This document shows, piece by piece, positions 8,004 to 16,912 of a stretch of 64,000 nucleotides of DNA. The stretch covers positions 62,001 to 126,000 of the forward strand of contig JAHBUH010000001.1 in NCBI GenBank assembly GCA_019638185.1, in the 5' to 3' direction. The position numbers and the translations under genes were made by a program. The notes under the pieces were generated by a model, which was not told where the DNA came from, did no database searches, and was given only the letters and a program-made list of their open reading frames with translations. The first letter of the stretch is position 1. The number at the start of each line of letters is the position of its first letter. This stretch comes from Leadbetterella sp. GTDB lineage: Bacteria > Bacteroidota > Bacteroidia > Cytophagales > Spirosomataceae.

Positions 8004-11000
8004 ATGTCAATTTCAACCTTATCGATCAAGCGCCCCGTACTGGCCATTGTGCTGAACCTCATGATCATGCTGTTTGGGGTTATCGGGTATAACTACCTCG
8101 GAGTAAGGGAATTTCCCTCCGTGGACCCGCCCATTGTGAACGTTAGCACCAGCTATCCGGGCGCCAATGCCGACATCATTGAGTCGCAGATCACCGAACC
8201 GCTGGAAAAAGCGCTGAACAGTGTGGAAGGGATCCGTTCAGTTTCTTCTTCCTCTAACCAGGGGCGTTCCAATATCACCGTGGAGTTTAACCTGGGGATG
8301 GACATGGAAAAGGCCACGAATGATGTGCGTGATAAAGTGACCTCCGCCGTGTCACAGCTGCCAAGAGATATTGACGGGCTGCCCGTGGTACGGAAAGCAG
8401 ATGCTAACTCTGACGCCATCCTGTCTTTCAGCCTGCAAAGCGACAGGCGCGGTATCCTGGAAATGTCTGATTTTGCCGAAAATACCATTGCTCCGCGCCT
8501 GGAAACCATTGAAGGTGTGAGTGAGATCCGGGTGTGGGGTATGAAAAGATATTCCATGCGGATATGGATGAACCCCGGCAAAATGACCGCCCTGGGGGTA
8601 ACCACCCAGGATGTCCGGGCGGCGCTGGACCGGGAAAACGTGGAACTTCCTTCCGGAAAACTGCAGGGGAGTGCCACGGAGCTGGTGGTGAAGACCATAG
8701 GCCGGTTTACTACTGTGGAAGATTTTAATAACATGATCGTTAAGAACGTGGGCGAGAGTATTGTGCGCCTGCGGGACATCGGTTATGCGGAACTGGGAGC
8801 AGAAAACCCGGATACCATTCTGCGACTGAACGGGATTCCCATGAACGGAATTGCCATTCAGCCCCAGCCGGGTGCTAACTACCTGGATATTGCTGACGAA
8901 GCCTACAAACGGAAAGCCGAAATAGAAAAGACCCTGCCGGATGATATTAAAATGGGGGTGATTTTTGATACCACCACCTTTATCCGGCAGTCGGTTACTG
9001 AAGTGGCGGAAACCATCCTGATCGCCATAGTACTGGTGGTGATCATTATCTTCCTGTTCTTCCGCGACTGGATCGTGGCTTTCCGGCCGTTGATCGATAT
9101 CCCGGTCTCACTCATCGGTACGTTTTTTATCATGTACCTCTTCGGGTTTTCCGTGAATGTGCTGACCCTGCTGGCGGTGGTGCTGGCCACGGGTCTGGTA
9201 GTGGATGACGGTATTGTGGTGACGGAAAACATTTATAAAAAGATAGAAGAGGGGATGAACCCCATTGAAGCTTCTATCAAGGGGGCCAATGAGATTTTCT
9301 TTGCGGTGATCTCCACGTCCATTACGCTGGCGGCGGTGTTCCTTCCCGTGATTTTTATGGAAGGTTTTGTAGGAAAGCTCTTTATGGAATTCGGGGTAGT
9401 GCTGGCCAGTGCCGTTCTGATCTCGGCGTTTGTGTCGCTGACGCTGACCCCCATGCTGAACGCTTACCTGAACCGCAAAGAAATCAAGCGGACCCGCTTT
9501 TATGAAGCCACGGAGCCGTATTTTGAGAAAATGGAAAGCAGTTATAAATCCAGCCTGTCTAATTTCCTTTCCAAAAAATGGTTAGTGGCTCCCATTATGG
9601 TGGTGGTACTGGCTATCCTGTTTTTCTTTGGAAGTAAGCTGAATTCAGAGCTGGCGCCACTGGATGACAGGAGCGGTTTATCCATGAACTTCCTGGGACC
9701 GGAAGGGATGTCTTATGATGCCATGGATTCCTTTATCCAGCAGGTGACTTCGGTGGTTCGGGATTCGGTGCCTGAAGTTACGGGGGTGATGTCTGTGACC
9801 TCGCCGGGTTTCAGTGGCTCAGGCGGGGCTAACACCGGGTTTGGAAGGGTGATGCTGACGGATAAGGCGGACCGGGAGCGCTCCCAGGAGGATATTGCCA
9901 ACTACCTGACTAACCTCACCCGGAACTTTACCATAGGCCGGACTTTTCTTAACCAGCAGCAGACCATTTCGGTGAGCCGGCGGGGCGGTTTACCCGTAGG
10001 ATACGTGATCCAGGCCCCTAACCTGGGGAAAATGAGGGAATACCTGCCTAAATTCATGGACCTGGTGGAAAAAGATCCCACCTTCCCCATATCTACCGTA
10101 GACCTGAAATTTACCAAGCCGGAGCTGTCGGTGTATATCGACAGGGAGAAGGCCAAGAGCCTGGGGGTGGCGGTAGCTGATGTGGCGCAAACCATGAACC
10201 TGGCTTTTTCAGGCCAGCGGTTCAGCTACTTTACCATGAACGGGCGGCAGTACCAGGTGATCGGACAGTTTGAGAAAGGCGACCGGAATGCGCCTATAGA
10301 CATTAAAAGTATGCACGTGAAGAACTCGGCCGGTGAGCTGGTTCAGCTGGATAATATAGTGAGTGTGGTAGAAAACAGCAGCCCGCCGCAGCTGTATCAC
10401 TATGACCGGTATATGAGCGCCACGGTGACTGCCGGTCTGGCACCGGGTAAGACCATTTCAGACGGTATCAAGGCTATGGATGCCATCCGTGACCAGCTGA
10501 ATGATCCGCAGATCAGGACGGCACTTACGGGGTCCTCGCGTGACTTCGCCGAGAGTTCTTCCAATACCCTGTTCTCTTTCGGGCTGGCGCTGATCCTGGT
10601 TTTCCTGATCCTGGCGGCGCAGTTTGAGAGCTTTATTGACCCTTTGATCATCATGACCACCGTGCCGCTGGCTATTGCGGGGGCGGTTTTATCGCTCTGG
10701 CTGTTTGACCAGACCATTAATATTTTCAGCCAGATCGGGATGATCATGCTGATCGGCCTGGTGACGAAAAACGGTATCCTGATCGTGGAATTTGCTAACC
10801 AGCTCCGGGAAAGGGGCTATTCCAAGGCCGAAGCAGCCCTGGAATCGGCGGTTCTGCGTTTACGGCCTATCCTGATGACCACCCTGGCCACGGCTTTCGG
10901 AGCCCTGCCTATCGCTGCTGCCCTGGGCGCTGCCGGAACCAGCCGGCGGTCTATGGGGATCGTGGTAATCGGTGGCCTGGTGATGTCACTGATACTTACG

Positions 11001-11090
11001 CTGTACGTGATCCCGGCCATGTATATTTACCTTAGCAGAGAAAAGAATTTTGAAAGAATGAAGGCCATTGATGAGATGGCGGAGGCATAG
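8004..11090 (+). CDS. RND efflux pump, inner-membrane subunit (HAE1/AcrB-like)
   Basis: A 1028-residue resistance-nodulation-division transporter, the normal length for the family: twelve transmembrane helices with two large periplasmic loops. The proton-relay Asp pair is in TM4 (ATGLVVDDGIVVTENI), and the TM10-11 signature GLVTKNGILIVEFANQLRERG is present. The N-terminus (SIKRPVLAIVLNLMIMLFG) and FPSVDPPIV are typical of drug-type rather than heavy-metal RND pumps. It is the central gene of a three-gene operon with the adaptor 4 bases upstream and TolC 20 bases downstream. Substrates are not predictable beyond amphiphilic drugs, bile-salt-like compounds or lipids. Confidence 0.95.
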   Translation: MSISTLSIKRPVLAIVLNLMIMLFGVIGYNYLGVREFPSVDPPIVNVSTSYPGANADIIESQITEPLEKALNSVEGIRSVSSSSNQGRSNITVEFNLGMDMEKATNDVRDKVTSAVSQLPRDIDGLPVVRKADANSDAILSFSLQSDRRGILEMSDFAENTIAPRLETIEGVSEIRVWGMKRYSMRIWMNPGKMTALGVTTQDVRAALDRENVELPSGKLQGSATELVVKTIGRFTTVEDFNNMIVKNVGESIVRLRDIGYAELGAENPDTILRLNGIPMNGIAIQPQPGANYLDIADEAYKRKAEIEKTLPDDIKMGVIFDTTTFIRQSVTEVAETILIAIVLVVIIIFLFFRDWIVAFRPLIDIPVSLIGTFFIMYLFGFSVNVLTLLAVVLATGLVVDDGIVVTENIYKKIEEGMNPIEASIKGANEIFFAVISTSITLAAVFLPVIFMEGFVGKLFMEFGVVLASAVLISAFVSLTLTPMLNAYLNRKEIKRTRFYEATEPYFEKMESSYKSSLSNFLSKKWLVAPIMVVVLAILFFFGSKLNSELAPLDDRSGLSMNFLGPEGMSYDAMDSFIQQVTSVVRDSVPEVTGVMSVTSPGFSGSGGANTGFGRVMLTDKADRERSQEDIANYLTNLTRNFTIGRTFLNQQQTISVSRRGGLPVGYVIQAPNLGKMREYLPKFMDLVEKDPTFPISTVDLKFTKPELSVYIDREKAKSLGVAVADVAQTMNLAFSGQRFSYFTMNGRQYQVIGQFEKGDRNAPIDIKSMHVKNSAGELVQLDNIVSVVENSSPPQLYHYDRYMSATVTAGLAPGKTISDGIKAMDAIRDQLNDPQIRTALTGSSRDFAESSSNTLFSFGLALILVFLILAAQFESFIDPLIIMTTVPLAIAGAVLSLWLFDQTINIFSQIGMIMLIGLVTKNGILIVEFANQLRERGYSKAEAALESAVLRLRPILMTTLATAFGALPIAAALGAAGTSRRSMGIVVIGGLVMSLILTLYVIPAMYIYLSREKNFERMKAIDEMAEA

Positions 11091-11110
11091 CTTCAAGCGA
11101 ATATTAACCA

Positions 11111-12412
11111 ATGAAAAGTATCATATTAACCGCTCTCTTTACTACTTTAATCCTAACGGCTTTTGCGCAGGAGGATACCCTCAGCCTGGATAATGCCGTG
11201 GAGGTGGCGCTGGAAAATAATTACGGAATTAAGGTGGCGCAAAGGCAGGTAGACCTGGCCAATAACCGGATTTTTCGTGGAAATGCAGGGATGACCCCCA
11301 TCCTGGACTGGAATACCAGCATCAATTCCACCTTTAACCAGGTACACCAGAATTTTATAGACGGGCGCGAGATCAACCGCTTCGGTACCTCGGTTTCTCC
11401 GAACACTGCCCTGGCGCTTCAATACACCCTGTATAACGGAGGCCGTATGCAGGCCATCTACGGCAGGCTGCAGGCATTGGGCCAGCTGTCTGAGATTCAG
11501 CGCCAGCTCACCCTCCAGACCACCATCAGCAATGTCATGGAGGCCTATTATAACATTCAAAGGCTTCAGAGCACCCTGGAATTTATTAACCAGATCATCC
11601 GGTATTACGAGGAGCGCCAGACGCTCACCGAAGAAAGATGGCAGATAGGCCGGGGATCCAAGCTGGATTTCCTGCAGTCGAAAGCCGACCTCACCATCCA
11701 GCTGACGGATCAGACCAACCTGCAGATTCAGTTGCGCAATGCCAAAATTGAGCTGAACCGCCTGCTGGCCCGGGATCCTAACATTGACTTTAAAGTGGAT
11801 CGGGACAGCCAGGACTACCAGTTGTTTGATCTGAACTACCTGAAAGACCAGGCCAAAAGCCAGAACCCGGAATTCCTGGCTTTAAAGAAGCAGGAAGAAA
11901 TTAATCTCCAGGATCAGAAAGAGGCCCGTGGGTTCCTGAAGCCTACCATAAACCTGAACAGTAGCTTCGGGTATAATTTTAACTATAACAATGCCGGCCT
12001 CATCAGTAACAGCCAAAGCACGGGGCTATCGGCCGGCTTAACGGCCAGCTGGCGGATCTTTGACGGGAAAGTGATCAAAAGGAATATTGAATCAGCTAAG
12101 ATCAACGGCGATATCCTGCGGATCCAGCGGGAAGAGCTGATCAGTAACCTGGATAACCAGATCACCGCGGCCTTCCATCAGTACGAGACCCAAAAGCGCC
12201 TCCTGGATCTGGAGCAGCAAAACATAGCCACCGCCCAGGAAAACCTGGAGATCTCTGCCGAGAAATTTAAGCTGGGGGCCAGCAGCATCCTGGAGATCAA
12301 TGACGCCCAGACGCGCTTCAACACCATCATGAACCGACTGGTGGCTGCGGAGTACAATCTTCGTATTTCGAAACTGAATTTGCTTACCCTGAGCGGTGAG
12401 TTAGTCAGATAA
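11111..12412 (+). CDS. TolC family outer-membrane efflux channel (RND operon)
   Basis: A 433-residue TolC-like protein with a cleavable signal peptide ending at TAFAQ. Two OEP repeats are visible: LSLDNAVEVALENNYGIKVAQRQVDLA and, later, EQQNIATAQENLEISAEKFKLGASSILEINDAQTRF in the long coiled-coil part, here cited only as the ends of the helical repeats. It is the last gene of the RND operon and provides the exit duct. A second, only distantly similar TolC at 55477-56883 serves the ABC locus. Confidence 0.92.
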   Translation: MKSIILTALFTTLILTAFAQEDTLSLDNAVEVALENNYGIKVAQRQVDLANNRIFRGNAGMTPILDWNTSINSTFNQVHQNFIDGREINRFGTSVSPNTALALQYTLYNGGRMQAIYGRLQALGQLSEIQRQLTLQTTISNVMEAYYNIQRLQSTLEFINQIIRYYEERQTLTEERWQIGRGSKLDFLQSKADLTIQLTDQTNLQIQLRNAKIELNRLLARDPNIDFKVDRDSQDYQLFDLNYLKDQAKSQNPEFLALKKQEEINLQDQKEARGFLKPTINLNSSFGYNFNYNNAGLISNSQSTGLSAGLTASWRIFDGKVIKRNIESAKINGDILRIQREELISNLDNQITAAFHQYETQKRLLDLEQQNIATAQENLEISAEKFKLGASSILEINDAQTRFNTIMNRLVAAEYNLRISKLNLLTLSGELVR

Positions 12413-12423
12413 GGGTGCAAAAT

Positions 12424-12473
12424 TTTGCGACCTTATTTTATAATATTTATATTTACGATAAATTTGTCGCAAA
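12424..12473. promoter_or_regulatory. Inverted repeat plus -7 box upstream of the truncated haemoglobin
   Basis: TTTGCGAC at 12424-12431 and its exact reverse complement GTCGCAAA at 12466-12473 flank an AT-rich centre that contains the perfect -7 box TAAATTTG (12459-12466). The second arm overlaps the end of the box. This arrangement could be an operator controlling the globin gene or, less likely, a weak terminator for the RND operon. It lacks a T tract. Confidence 0.4.
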
Positions 12474-12567
12474 TAAGATCGTTTCTGTAAAAGCATTCAG
12501 TGATCATGTATATCAGCCAGTAGGCTATGGTCTGTAAATCAGGAAGATCGCTAAAAAAAATATACCT

Positions 12568-12954
12568 ATGAAAGACATAGAAGAACTTGCCGATATTCAG
12601 CTTTTGGTAGATACGTTTTACGGAAAAGTACGTCAGGATGATTTACTGAAAGATATTTTTGACGGGATAATTCAGGACCGCTGGCCGGAACACCTGGAAA
12701 AAATGTACCGCTTCTGGCAGACGGTACTGCTGGAGGAACATACTTACTATGGCAGCCCGTTTCCGCCGCATTTGAAAATGCCGGTGAATGAAATACATTT
12801 TAACCGTTGGGTAATCCTTTTCAGCGAAACCGTAAAGGGGCTTTTTGAAGGTGAAAAAGCCGACAGGGCCCAATGGCAGGGAAGCCGGATGGCTGAAATG
12901 TTTTTATCAAAAATCACCTATTTTCGTGAAAATAACCTGACTCCTATCGTATAA
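12568..12954 (+). CDS. Group III truncated haemoglobin
   Basis: A 128-residue protein of the trHb group III (globin 2/2) type. The sequence DIQLLVDTFYGKVRQDDLL starts the A/B helices, and WPEHLEKMYRFWQTVLL carries the E-helix region; the heme-binding proximal His is most likely in EIHFNRWVILF. Group III globins bind O2 or NO and their function is poorly defined. It is 155 bases after the RND TolC gene on the same strand, with its own candidate control element, so it is probably a separate unit. No signal peptide. Confidence 0.85.
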   Translation: MKDIEELADIQLLVDTFYGKVRQDDLLKDIFDGIIQDRWPEHLEKMYRFWQTVLLEEHTYYGSPFPPHLKMPVNEIHFNRWVILFSETVKGLFEGEKADRAQWQGSRMAEMFLSKITYFRENNLTPIV

Positions 12955-13014
12955 ATACTCAGGTATCGGGCTCACGGGGAACCTTTTATTCACTTCCTCA
13001 ATAACCGATAGCCG

Positions 13015-13725
13015 CTAACGGTTCACTTCCTCCCACACCCGCTTTGCGATCTCCACCGCCCCCGCCGTATCGCTGTGTACGCAGATGGTCTCTGCTTTCA
13101 GCCGGACAGGCGGGCCGTCAAGGGTTTCGAGGGGTGCTCCGTTTACCAGGTTTCGTACCTGTCTTTCCATAGCGGCTTTACCCTGTAAAACAGCCCCTTT
13201 CAGGCTGCGGGGAGCCAGGCTGCCGTCAGAGAGGTAGGCCCGGTCGGCAAATACCTCGGAGCGGGTTCTGAGCCCTGCTTTTTCTGCTTCGGTAATGCTG
13301 TAGCTGCCGGATAAGCCGTAAAGAATGATGCCAGGATCAAATTCGTACACTTCCTCAGCAATGATGCGGGCGTAATCCAGCCGCCGGGCCGCCATATTGT
13401 ACAAAGCGCCGTGTGGCTTCATGTGGTGTATTTTCCGGGTGAAAGCGGAGAAAAAGGTCAGCTGGAAGCGGATCAGGGATCGAAGCTGACCTTCTTCCAG
13501 TTCCATTTCTACGCGCCCGAAATGGGCCCGGTCATCAAACCCGGGGTGCGCCCCGATGTTTAACCCGTATTTCAGGGCATTTTCCACGGTTTTCCGGGCA
13601 ATCTGTTCATTTCCCGCATGAAATCCGCAGGCGATATTCACCGAATGAATGTAGTGCATAAGAGCCTCGTCATGCCCCGATTCCAGGAAATCAGGGGATT
13701 CGCCTAAATCACAGTTGATGTCCAT
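13015..13725 (-). CDS. pxpA: 5-oxoprolinase subunit A (LamB/YcsF family)
   Basis: A 236-residue LamB/YcsF protein. With PxpB and PxpC it forms the bacterial ATP-dependent 5-oxoprolinase that opens 5-oxoproline to glutamate. The family start DINCDLGE is intact, as are NIACGFHAGN, GAHPGFDD, KPHGALYN, EVFADRAY and the C-terminal ICVHSDT. Its start overlaps the end of pxpC by 22 bases, so the two are translationally coupled. No pxpB gene lies next to them in this window. Confidence 0.93.
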   Translation of the reverse strand: MDINCDLGESPDFLESGHDEALMHYIHSVNIACGFHAGNEQIARKTVENALKYGLNIGAHPGFDDRAHFGRVEMELEEGQLRSLIRFQLTFFSAFTRKIHHMKPHGALYNMAARRLDYARIIAEEVYEFDPGIILYGLSGSYSITEAEKAGLRTRSEVFADRAYLSDGSLAPRSLKGAVLQGKAAMERQVRNLVNGAPLETLDGPPVRLKAETICVHSDTAGAVEIAKRVWEEVNR

Positions 13726-14801
13726 AGCAGTTTACGTAAAATTTTTAAATATTCTTCCTGTCGCAGCAGGCTGTTTACGGCTTCTGCTTCGGTTACGGGC
13801 TTAAGGGAGAAGGTATCTCCGGGCCCCAGGCGGCTGAGCCCGCTCAGGTCAGCCGCGCACACGTAGCCCAGGCGGGGATAGCCGCCGGTGGTCTGGGCAT
13901 CGGCCATCAGGATGACCAACTGGCCGTCAGGAAGCAGCTGGATAGTGCCCCGGCTAACGGCGGAGGAAACCATTTCCGTGGCTACACTGCGTTCCAGGGG
14001 CTTGCCGCGGAGGCGATAGCCCATGCGGTTGGATTCCGGAGTGACGGTAAAGGGCCGGGTTTGTATCGCTTCAGCAGATGCCTCATCCAGGGTTTCAAAA
14101 TCAAACTCCGGGACAAACCGGAGGGTGTCCGGGATGGGGGGCGGCATAAGGCCCCGGGCGGGTGTTTCGGTATTAAGAGGGTACAGTTGCTTCCGGTTTG
14201 TTTCTTCCCGGAATAATGCTTCGGTGTTAGTAAGACACGGAGGGGGCAGTTCCTGCTTTCGGTCCGTTTCTTTCCGGAAGGTTGCTTCAGCGTTAGCCGT
14301 GCACGAGGGCACCTGTTCCTGTTTTCGGTTTGTCCCTTTCGGGAAAGGTACTTCGCTGTTAGCCGTTTCCGGCGTGATCCTTTCGGGTAGGGCAGGATGC
14401 TTCATGGCCGGATCCGGTGAGCAGGAACCCAGCCAGCTGTCTGCGGCCACGTACCACCGGATACCCAGGTAGCAGCGCTGACCGCTGTGTTTCCGCTTAA
14501 ATTTCAGGATATCACCGGGCCGTGCCGGGTAGATCCGGCCGTTAAGCAGGGGGCGGTCATTCAGATACGGACCGAAATCAGCGCCGTACAGGGCAAACCG
14601 GCAGTCTTCCTCAAACACGATCTCCGGCGCCGGGAAATGCATTTCCAGCACAGGATGGTCACCGGCGTGGCCCAGCAGGATATTCAGGGCGCGCTGGCTG
14701 AAGACGTCCATGGCTCCGCTCCGGGTCACGCCGATGGCCGCATGGCCGGGCCGGCCACCGTCCTGAAGGGTAGTCCATATGCCTTTTTTGAGGAAACGCA
14801 T
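13704..14801 (-). CDS. pxpC: 5-oxoprolinase subunit C (KipA/AHS2 family) with an internal repeat insertion
   Basis: A 365-residue biotin-dependent-carboxyltransferase-like PxpC. N-terminal WTTLQDGGRPGHAAIGVTRSGAMD and C-terminal family motifs (NRMGYRLRGKPL, GTIQLLPDGQLVILMADAQTTGGYPRLG) are intact. It is longer than usual because about 65 residues after WLGSCS consist of roughly three copies of a 22-residue unit (TNRKQ/TDRKQ cores) where relatives have a short loop. ATG 14801 gives the normal family start. It is the first gene of the pxpC-pxpA pair. Whether the loop insertion is tolerated cannot be seen; the reading frame is open throughout, and each unit is a multiple of three. Confidence 0.9.
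   Translation of the reverse strand: MRFLKKGIWTTLQDGGRPGHAAIGVTRSGAMDVFSQRALNILLGHAGDHPVLEMHFPAPEIVFEEDCRFALYGADFGPYLNDRPLLNGRIYPARPGDILKFKRKHSGQRCYLGIRWYVAADSWLGSCSPDPAMKHPALPERITPETANSEVPFPKGTNRKQEQVPSCTANAEATFRKETDRKQELPPPCLTNTEALFREETNRKQLYPLNTETPARGLMPPPIPDTLRFVPEFDFETLDEASAEAIQTRPFTVTPESNRMGYRLRGKPLERSVATEMVSSAVSRGTIQLLPDGQLVILMADAQTTGGYPRLGYVCAADLSGLSRLGPGDTFSLKPVTEAEAVNSLLRQEEYLKILRKLLWTSTVI
14166..14363 (-). repeat. Imperfect 66-bp tandem repeat inside pxpC, about three copies
   Basis: The cores ttgcttccggtttgt, ctgctttcggtccgt and ctgttttcggtttgt (plus-strand reading) begin at 14187, 14253 and 14319, exactly 66 bp apart. Translated units on the minus strand begin with ANSEVPFPKG, ANAEATFRKE and TNTEALFREE, each followed by TNRKQ or TDRKQ. 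Copies differ at several positions, so the expansion is not very recent. Confidence 0.85.
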
Positions 14802-14805
14802 TCTT

Positions 14806-14833
14806 TTTGACTTAAAAATAGGGAATAACTTTG
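14806..14833 (+). promoter_or_regulatory. Candidate promoter for the DUF488 gene
   Basis: TAACTTTG at 14826-14833 matches TAnnTTTG, with TTTG at 14806-14809. The spacer is 16 bp, one short of the usual range. It lies 59 bases before ATG 14893 and just outside the divergent pxpC start. Confidence 0.45.
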
Positions 14834-14892
14834 TTTCAGGCGATATTTACTTTGAGATTAATGACAGGGATATCCTGACACGGTTAAATAAA

Positions 14893-15234
14893 ATGATTCA
14901 GATAAAACGGATTTATGAAGAAGTCGGGGAGAAAGACGGTTACCGCATCCTGGTAGACCGCCTGTGGCCCAGGGGCGTCACCAAAGAAAAGGCCCGGCTG
15001 GATGAGTGGGACAAGGAAATTGCACCCTCCGATGATCTACGGAAATGGTTCGGACACAAGATGGAGAATTTTGAAGAGTTTACGCGCAAGTATAAGGCGG
15101 AACTGAAAGATAAGGGCGAGGAGCTGCAGCGTATCCGGGAACTGGCCGAAAAGCAGAACGTGACCCTGCTGTACGCCGCCCGGAACACGGAGGTAAACCA
15201 TGCCCGGGTATTATTAAGTGTATTGGAAAAATAA
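14893..15234 (+). CDS. DUF488 family protein
   Basis: A 113-residue DUF488 protein. The family motif LVDRLWPRGVTKEKARLDEW is followed by APSDDLRKWFGH and the C-terminal TLLYAARNTEVNHARVL. No biochemical role is established for the family. The reading frame is open further upstream to 14779, but ATG 14893 fits the family start (MIQIKRIYE) and lies downstream of a candidate promoter. It is followed by a GNAT gene after 8 bases, probably as a two-gene unit. Confidence 0.88.
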   Translation: MIQIKRIYEEVGEKDGYRILVDRLWPRGVTKEKARLDEWDKEIAPSDDLRKWFGHKMENFEEFTRKYKAELKDKGEELQRIRELAEKQNVTLLYAARNTEVNHARVLLSVLEK

Positions 15235-15242
15235 ACAAAACT

Positions 15243-15527
15243 ATGGAAATCATACATACTGAAAAACCGGACGGAGGCGCTTTTGAAGTGATGGAAGAAG
15301 GTGCCAAAGTAGGGGAGATGACCTACACCCAAGCCGGCGAGGAGACCATCGTCATTGAGCATACGGAAGTAGACCCCTCCCAAAACGGCAAGGGGCTGGG
15401 TAAAAAACTGGTAGACGCCGGTGTGGCCTTTGCCCGGGAAAAAGGCCTGAAGATCATCCCGGTGTGCCCGTTTGCCAAGCGGGTGCTGGAAGGGAATGGG
15501 AAGTACGCAGACGTAGTTAAAGGTTAA
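15243..15527 (+). CDS. Small GNAT-like N-acetyltransferase (YjdJ/PF14542 type)
   Basis: A 94-residue one-domain protein of the short GNAT group. The acetyl-CoA pyrophosphate-binding loop is seen as VDPSQNGKGLGKKLVDAGVA, and PVCPFAKRVLEGN near the C-terminus is characteristic of this short family. Cytoplasmic; the acetyl acceptor is unknown. It is co-directional with DUF488 and followed by a shared terminator with the convergent histidine kinase gene. Confidence 0.88.
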   Translation: MEIIHTEKPDGGAFEVMEEGAKVGEMTYTQAGEETIVIEHTEVDPSQNGKGLGKKLVDAGVAFAREKGLKIIPVCPFAKRVLEGNGKYADVVKG

Positions 15528-15529
15528 AA

Positions 15530-15572
15530 ACTAAAAGCGGTCCGCCGCTGCGGATCACTTTTTACTTTTAGT
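15530..15572. terminator. Bidirectional hairpin terminator between the GNAT and histidine kinase genes
   Basis: ACTAAAAG (15530-15537) pairs with CTTTTAGT (15565-15572), and an inner TCCGC-CGCT-GCGGA hairpin sits at 15541-15554. A/T tracts occur on both sides, which suits two converging transcripts. Confidence 0.65.
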
Positions 15573-15583
15573 GATTCACTTCC

Positions 15584-16912
15584 TCAGCTGATCCCTATTA
15601 TAAAGACCGTCCCTTCGCCCGCCTTGCTCCTCACCTGCAGCGTACCCTTGTGAAGCAGGACGATCTGCTTGCAGATACTCAGGCCAATGCCCGTACCTTT
15701 CTTGCGGGTACTGAAAAAAGGGATAAAGATTTTGTCCAGGATTTCTTCGGGCATCCCGGTGCCGTTATCGGCTACGCGGATCTCCGTGCGCTGGCCTTCG
15801 GTGCTGGCGGATAGGGTGATCAGCGGCTCGGGCTCGTCTTTAACGGCTTCAATGGCATTCAGCACCAGGTTAATCAGTACCTGTTCCAGCAGGTGACGGT
15901 CAGCCATCAGGGTCAGGTTAGTGTTTTTCAGGATGATCTCCAGCGCTATGCCTTTCTGCTCCAGCGTGGGCTCCAGTAGCTGGTATATGTTTTCAAAAAG
16001 ATCTCTGACCAGTACTTCTTTTTTCAGGAGGGTGTTGATCTTATTCAGGTTCCGGTAGGCTTCAGTAAAGCGGATCAGCCCTTCGCTGCGGTTTTTAATG
16101 GTGTCTATACCCTGTTCCAGGTCGTTTAGCAGGCTGCCGTCGTCCCGCATACCAATGCGCTTTTTAAGCGTAGCCGCCAGCGAGGAAATGGGCGCTACGG
16201 AGTTCATGATCTCGTGGGTGAGCACGCTCAGCAGCTTTTGCCACGACTGCACCTCGTTAGCGTCCAGCGCCTCGTTTACGTTTTGTACAGCCACCAGCTT
16301 GAAATAAATGCTTTCGGTATGAAAGGCGGTAGCGGAAAGCAGCACCTTGTAGCTGCTGAGATTTTTAGAGAGGCTCACCACCTGCGCGTTTCCCACTTTC
16401 AGTGACAGGATCTCCTCATACAGGGCAGGGTTTCTTTTTTGCAGCGAATGAACCGTTCGGAGGAAAGGGATATCCAGCATCTTTTTCAGGGCTTCGTTCA
16501 TCCAGAGCACTTCGCCGTTTTCTTCCTTATACAGCAGGATGCCGGTGTCTACCAGCTCCAGCATCTTCTGAAGGTAGAGGTATTGCATTTCCTTCTCGCG
16601 TGAGATGGTCTTGATGGTGGAATTGATCTCGTTAAAGCCGTGCCGCAGGAAGCGTACTTCTGAATCCCCTTTGGAGCTGTCAAAATAACGGGAAAAATCG
16701 CGGTACTGCACCGAAAGCAGGAATTGCTCCAGCTCGTCGTGGGTTTTCTTCTGAAAGCGGTACATTTCGTACACCTGGTAGATGACCAATGGCAGGAGCA
16801 GGAGGATGTAGTTGTACTTTTCCGAGAAAACGCAGAATACGGCCACCGTAATGGCCGCCGTGAGCAGCAGGATGCGCAGGAGTAGCTTCCAGAAAAGGTT
16901 ATTCGATCTCAT
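15584..16912 (-). CDS. Sensor histidine kinase (NtrB-like), partner of the adjacent sigma54 regulator
   Basis: A 442-residue membrane histidine kinase. Two N-terminal hydrophobic segments (residues about 9-27 and 32-44) with almost no periplasmic loop imply an intramembrane or cytoplasmic sensor. A linker and PAS-like region follows (residues about 100-210: [20 protein letters not shown]). The phospho-acceptor is His233 in [12 protein letters not shown]. The catalytic domain has [10 protein letters not shown] (N box), VADNGTGMP (G1) and [14 protein letters not shown] (G2). The start overlaps the regulator gene by 14 bases, so the pair is coupled. The pair is divergent from the ABC export operon and is its most likely controller. 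Confidence 0.93.
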   Translation of the reverse strand: MRSNNLFWKLLLRILLLTAAITVAVFCVFSEKYNYILLLLPLVIYQVYEMYRFQKKTHDELEQFLLSVQYRDFSRYFDSSKGDSEVRFLRHGFNEINSTIKTISREKEMQYLYLQKMLELVDTGILLYKEENGEVLWMNEALKKMLDIPFLRTVHSLQKRNPALYEEILSLKVGNAQVVSLSKNLSSYKVLLSATAFHTESIYFKLVAVQNVNEALDANEVQSWQKLLSVLTHEIMNSVAPISSLAATLKKRIGMRDDGSLLNDLEQGIDTIKNRSEGLIRFTEAYRNLNKINTLLKKEVLVRDLFENIYQLLEPTLEQKGIALEIILKNTNLTLMADRHLLEQVLINLVLNAIEAVKDEPEPLITLSASTEGQRTEIRVADNGTGMPEEILDKIFIPFFSTRKKGTGIGLSICKQIVLLHKGTLQVRSKAGEGTVFIIGIS

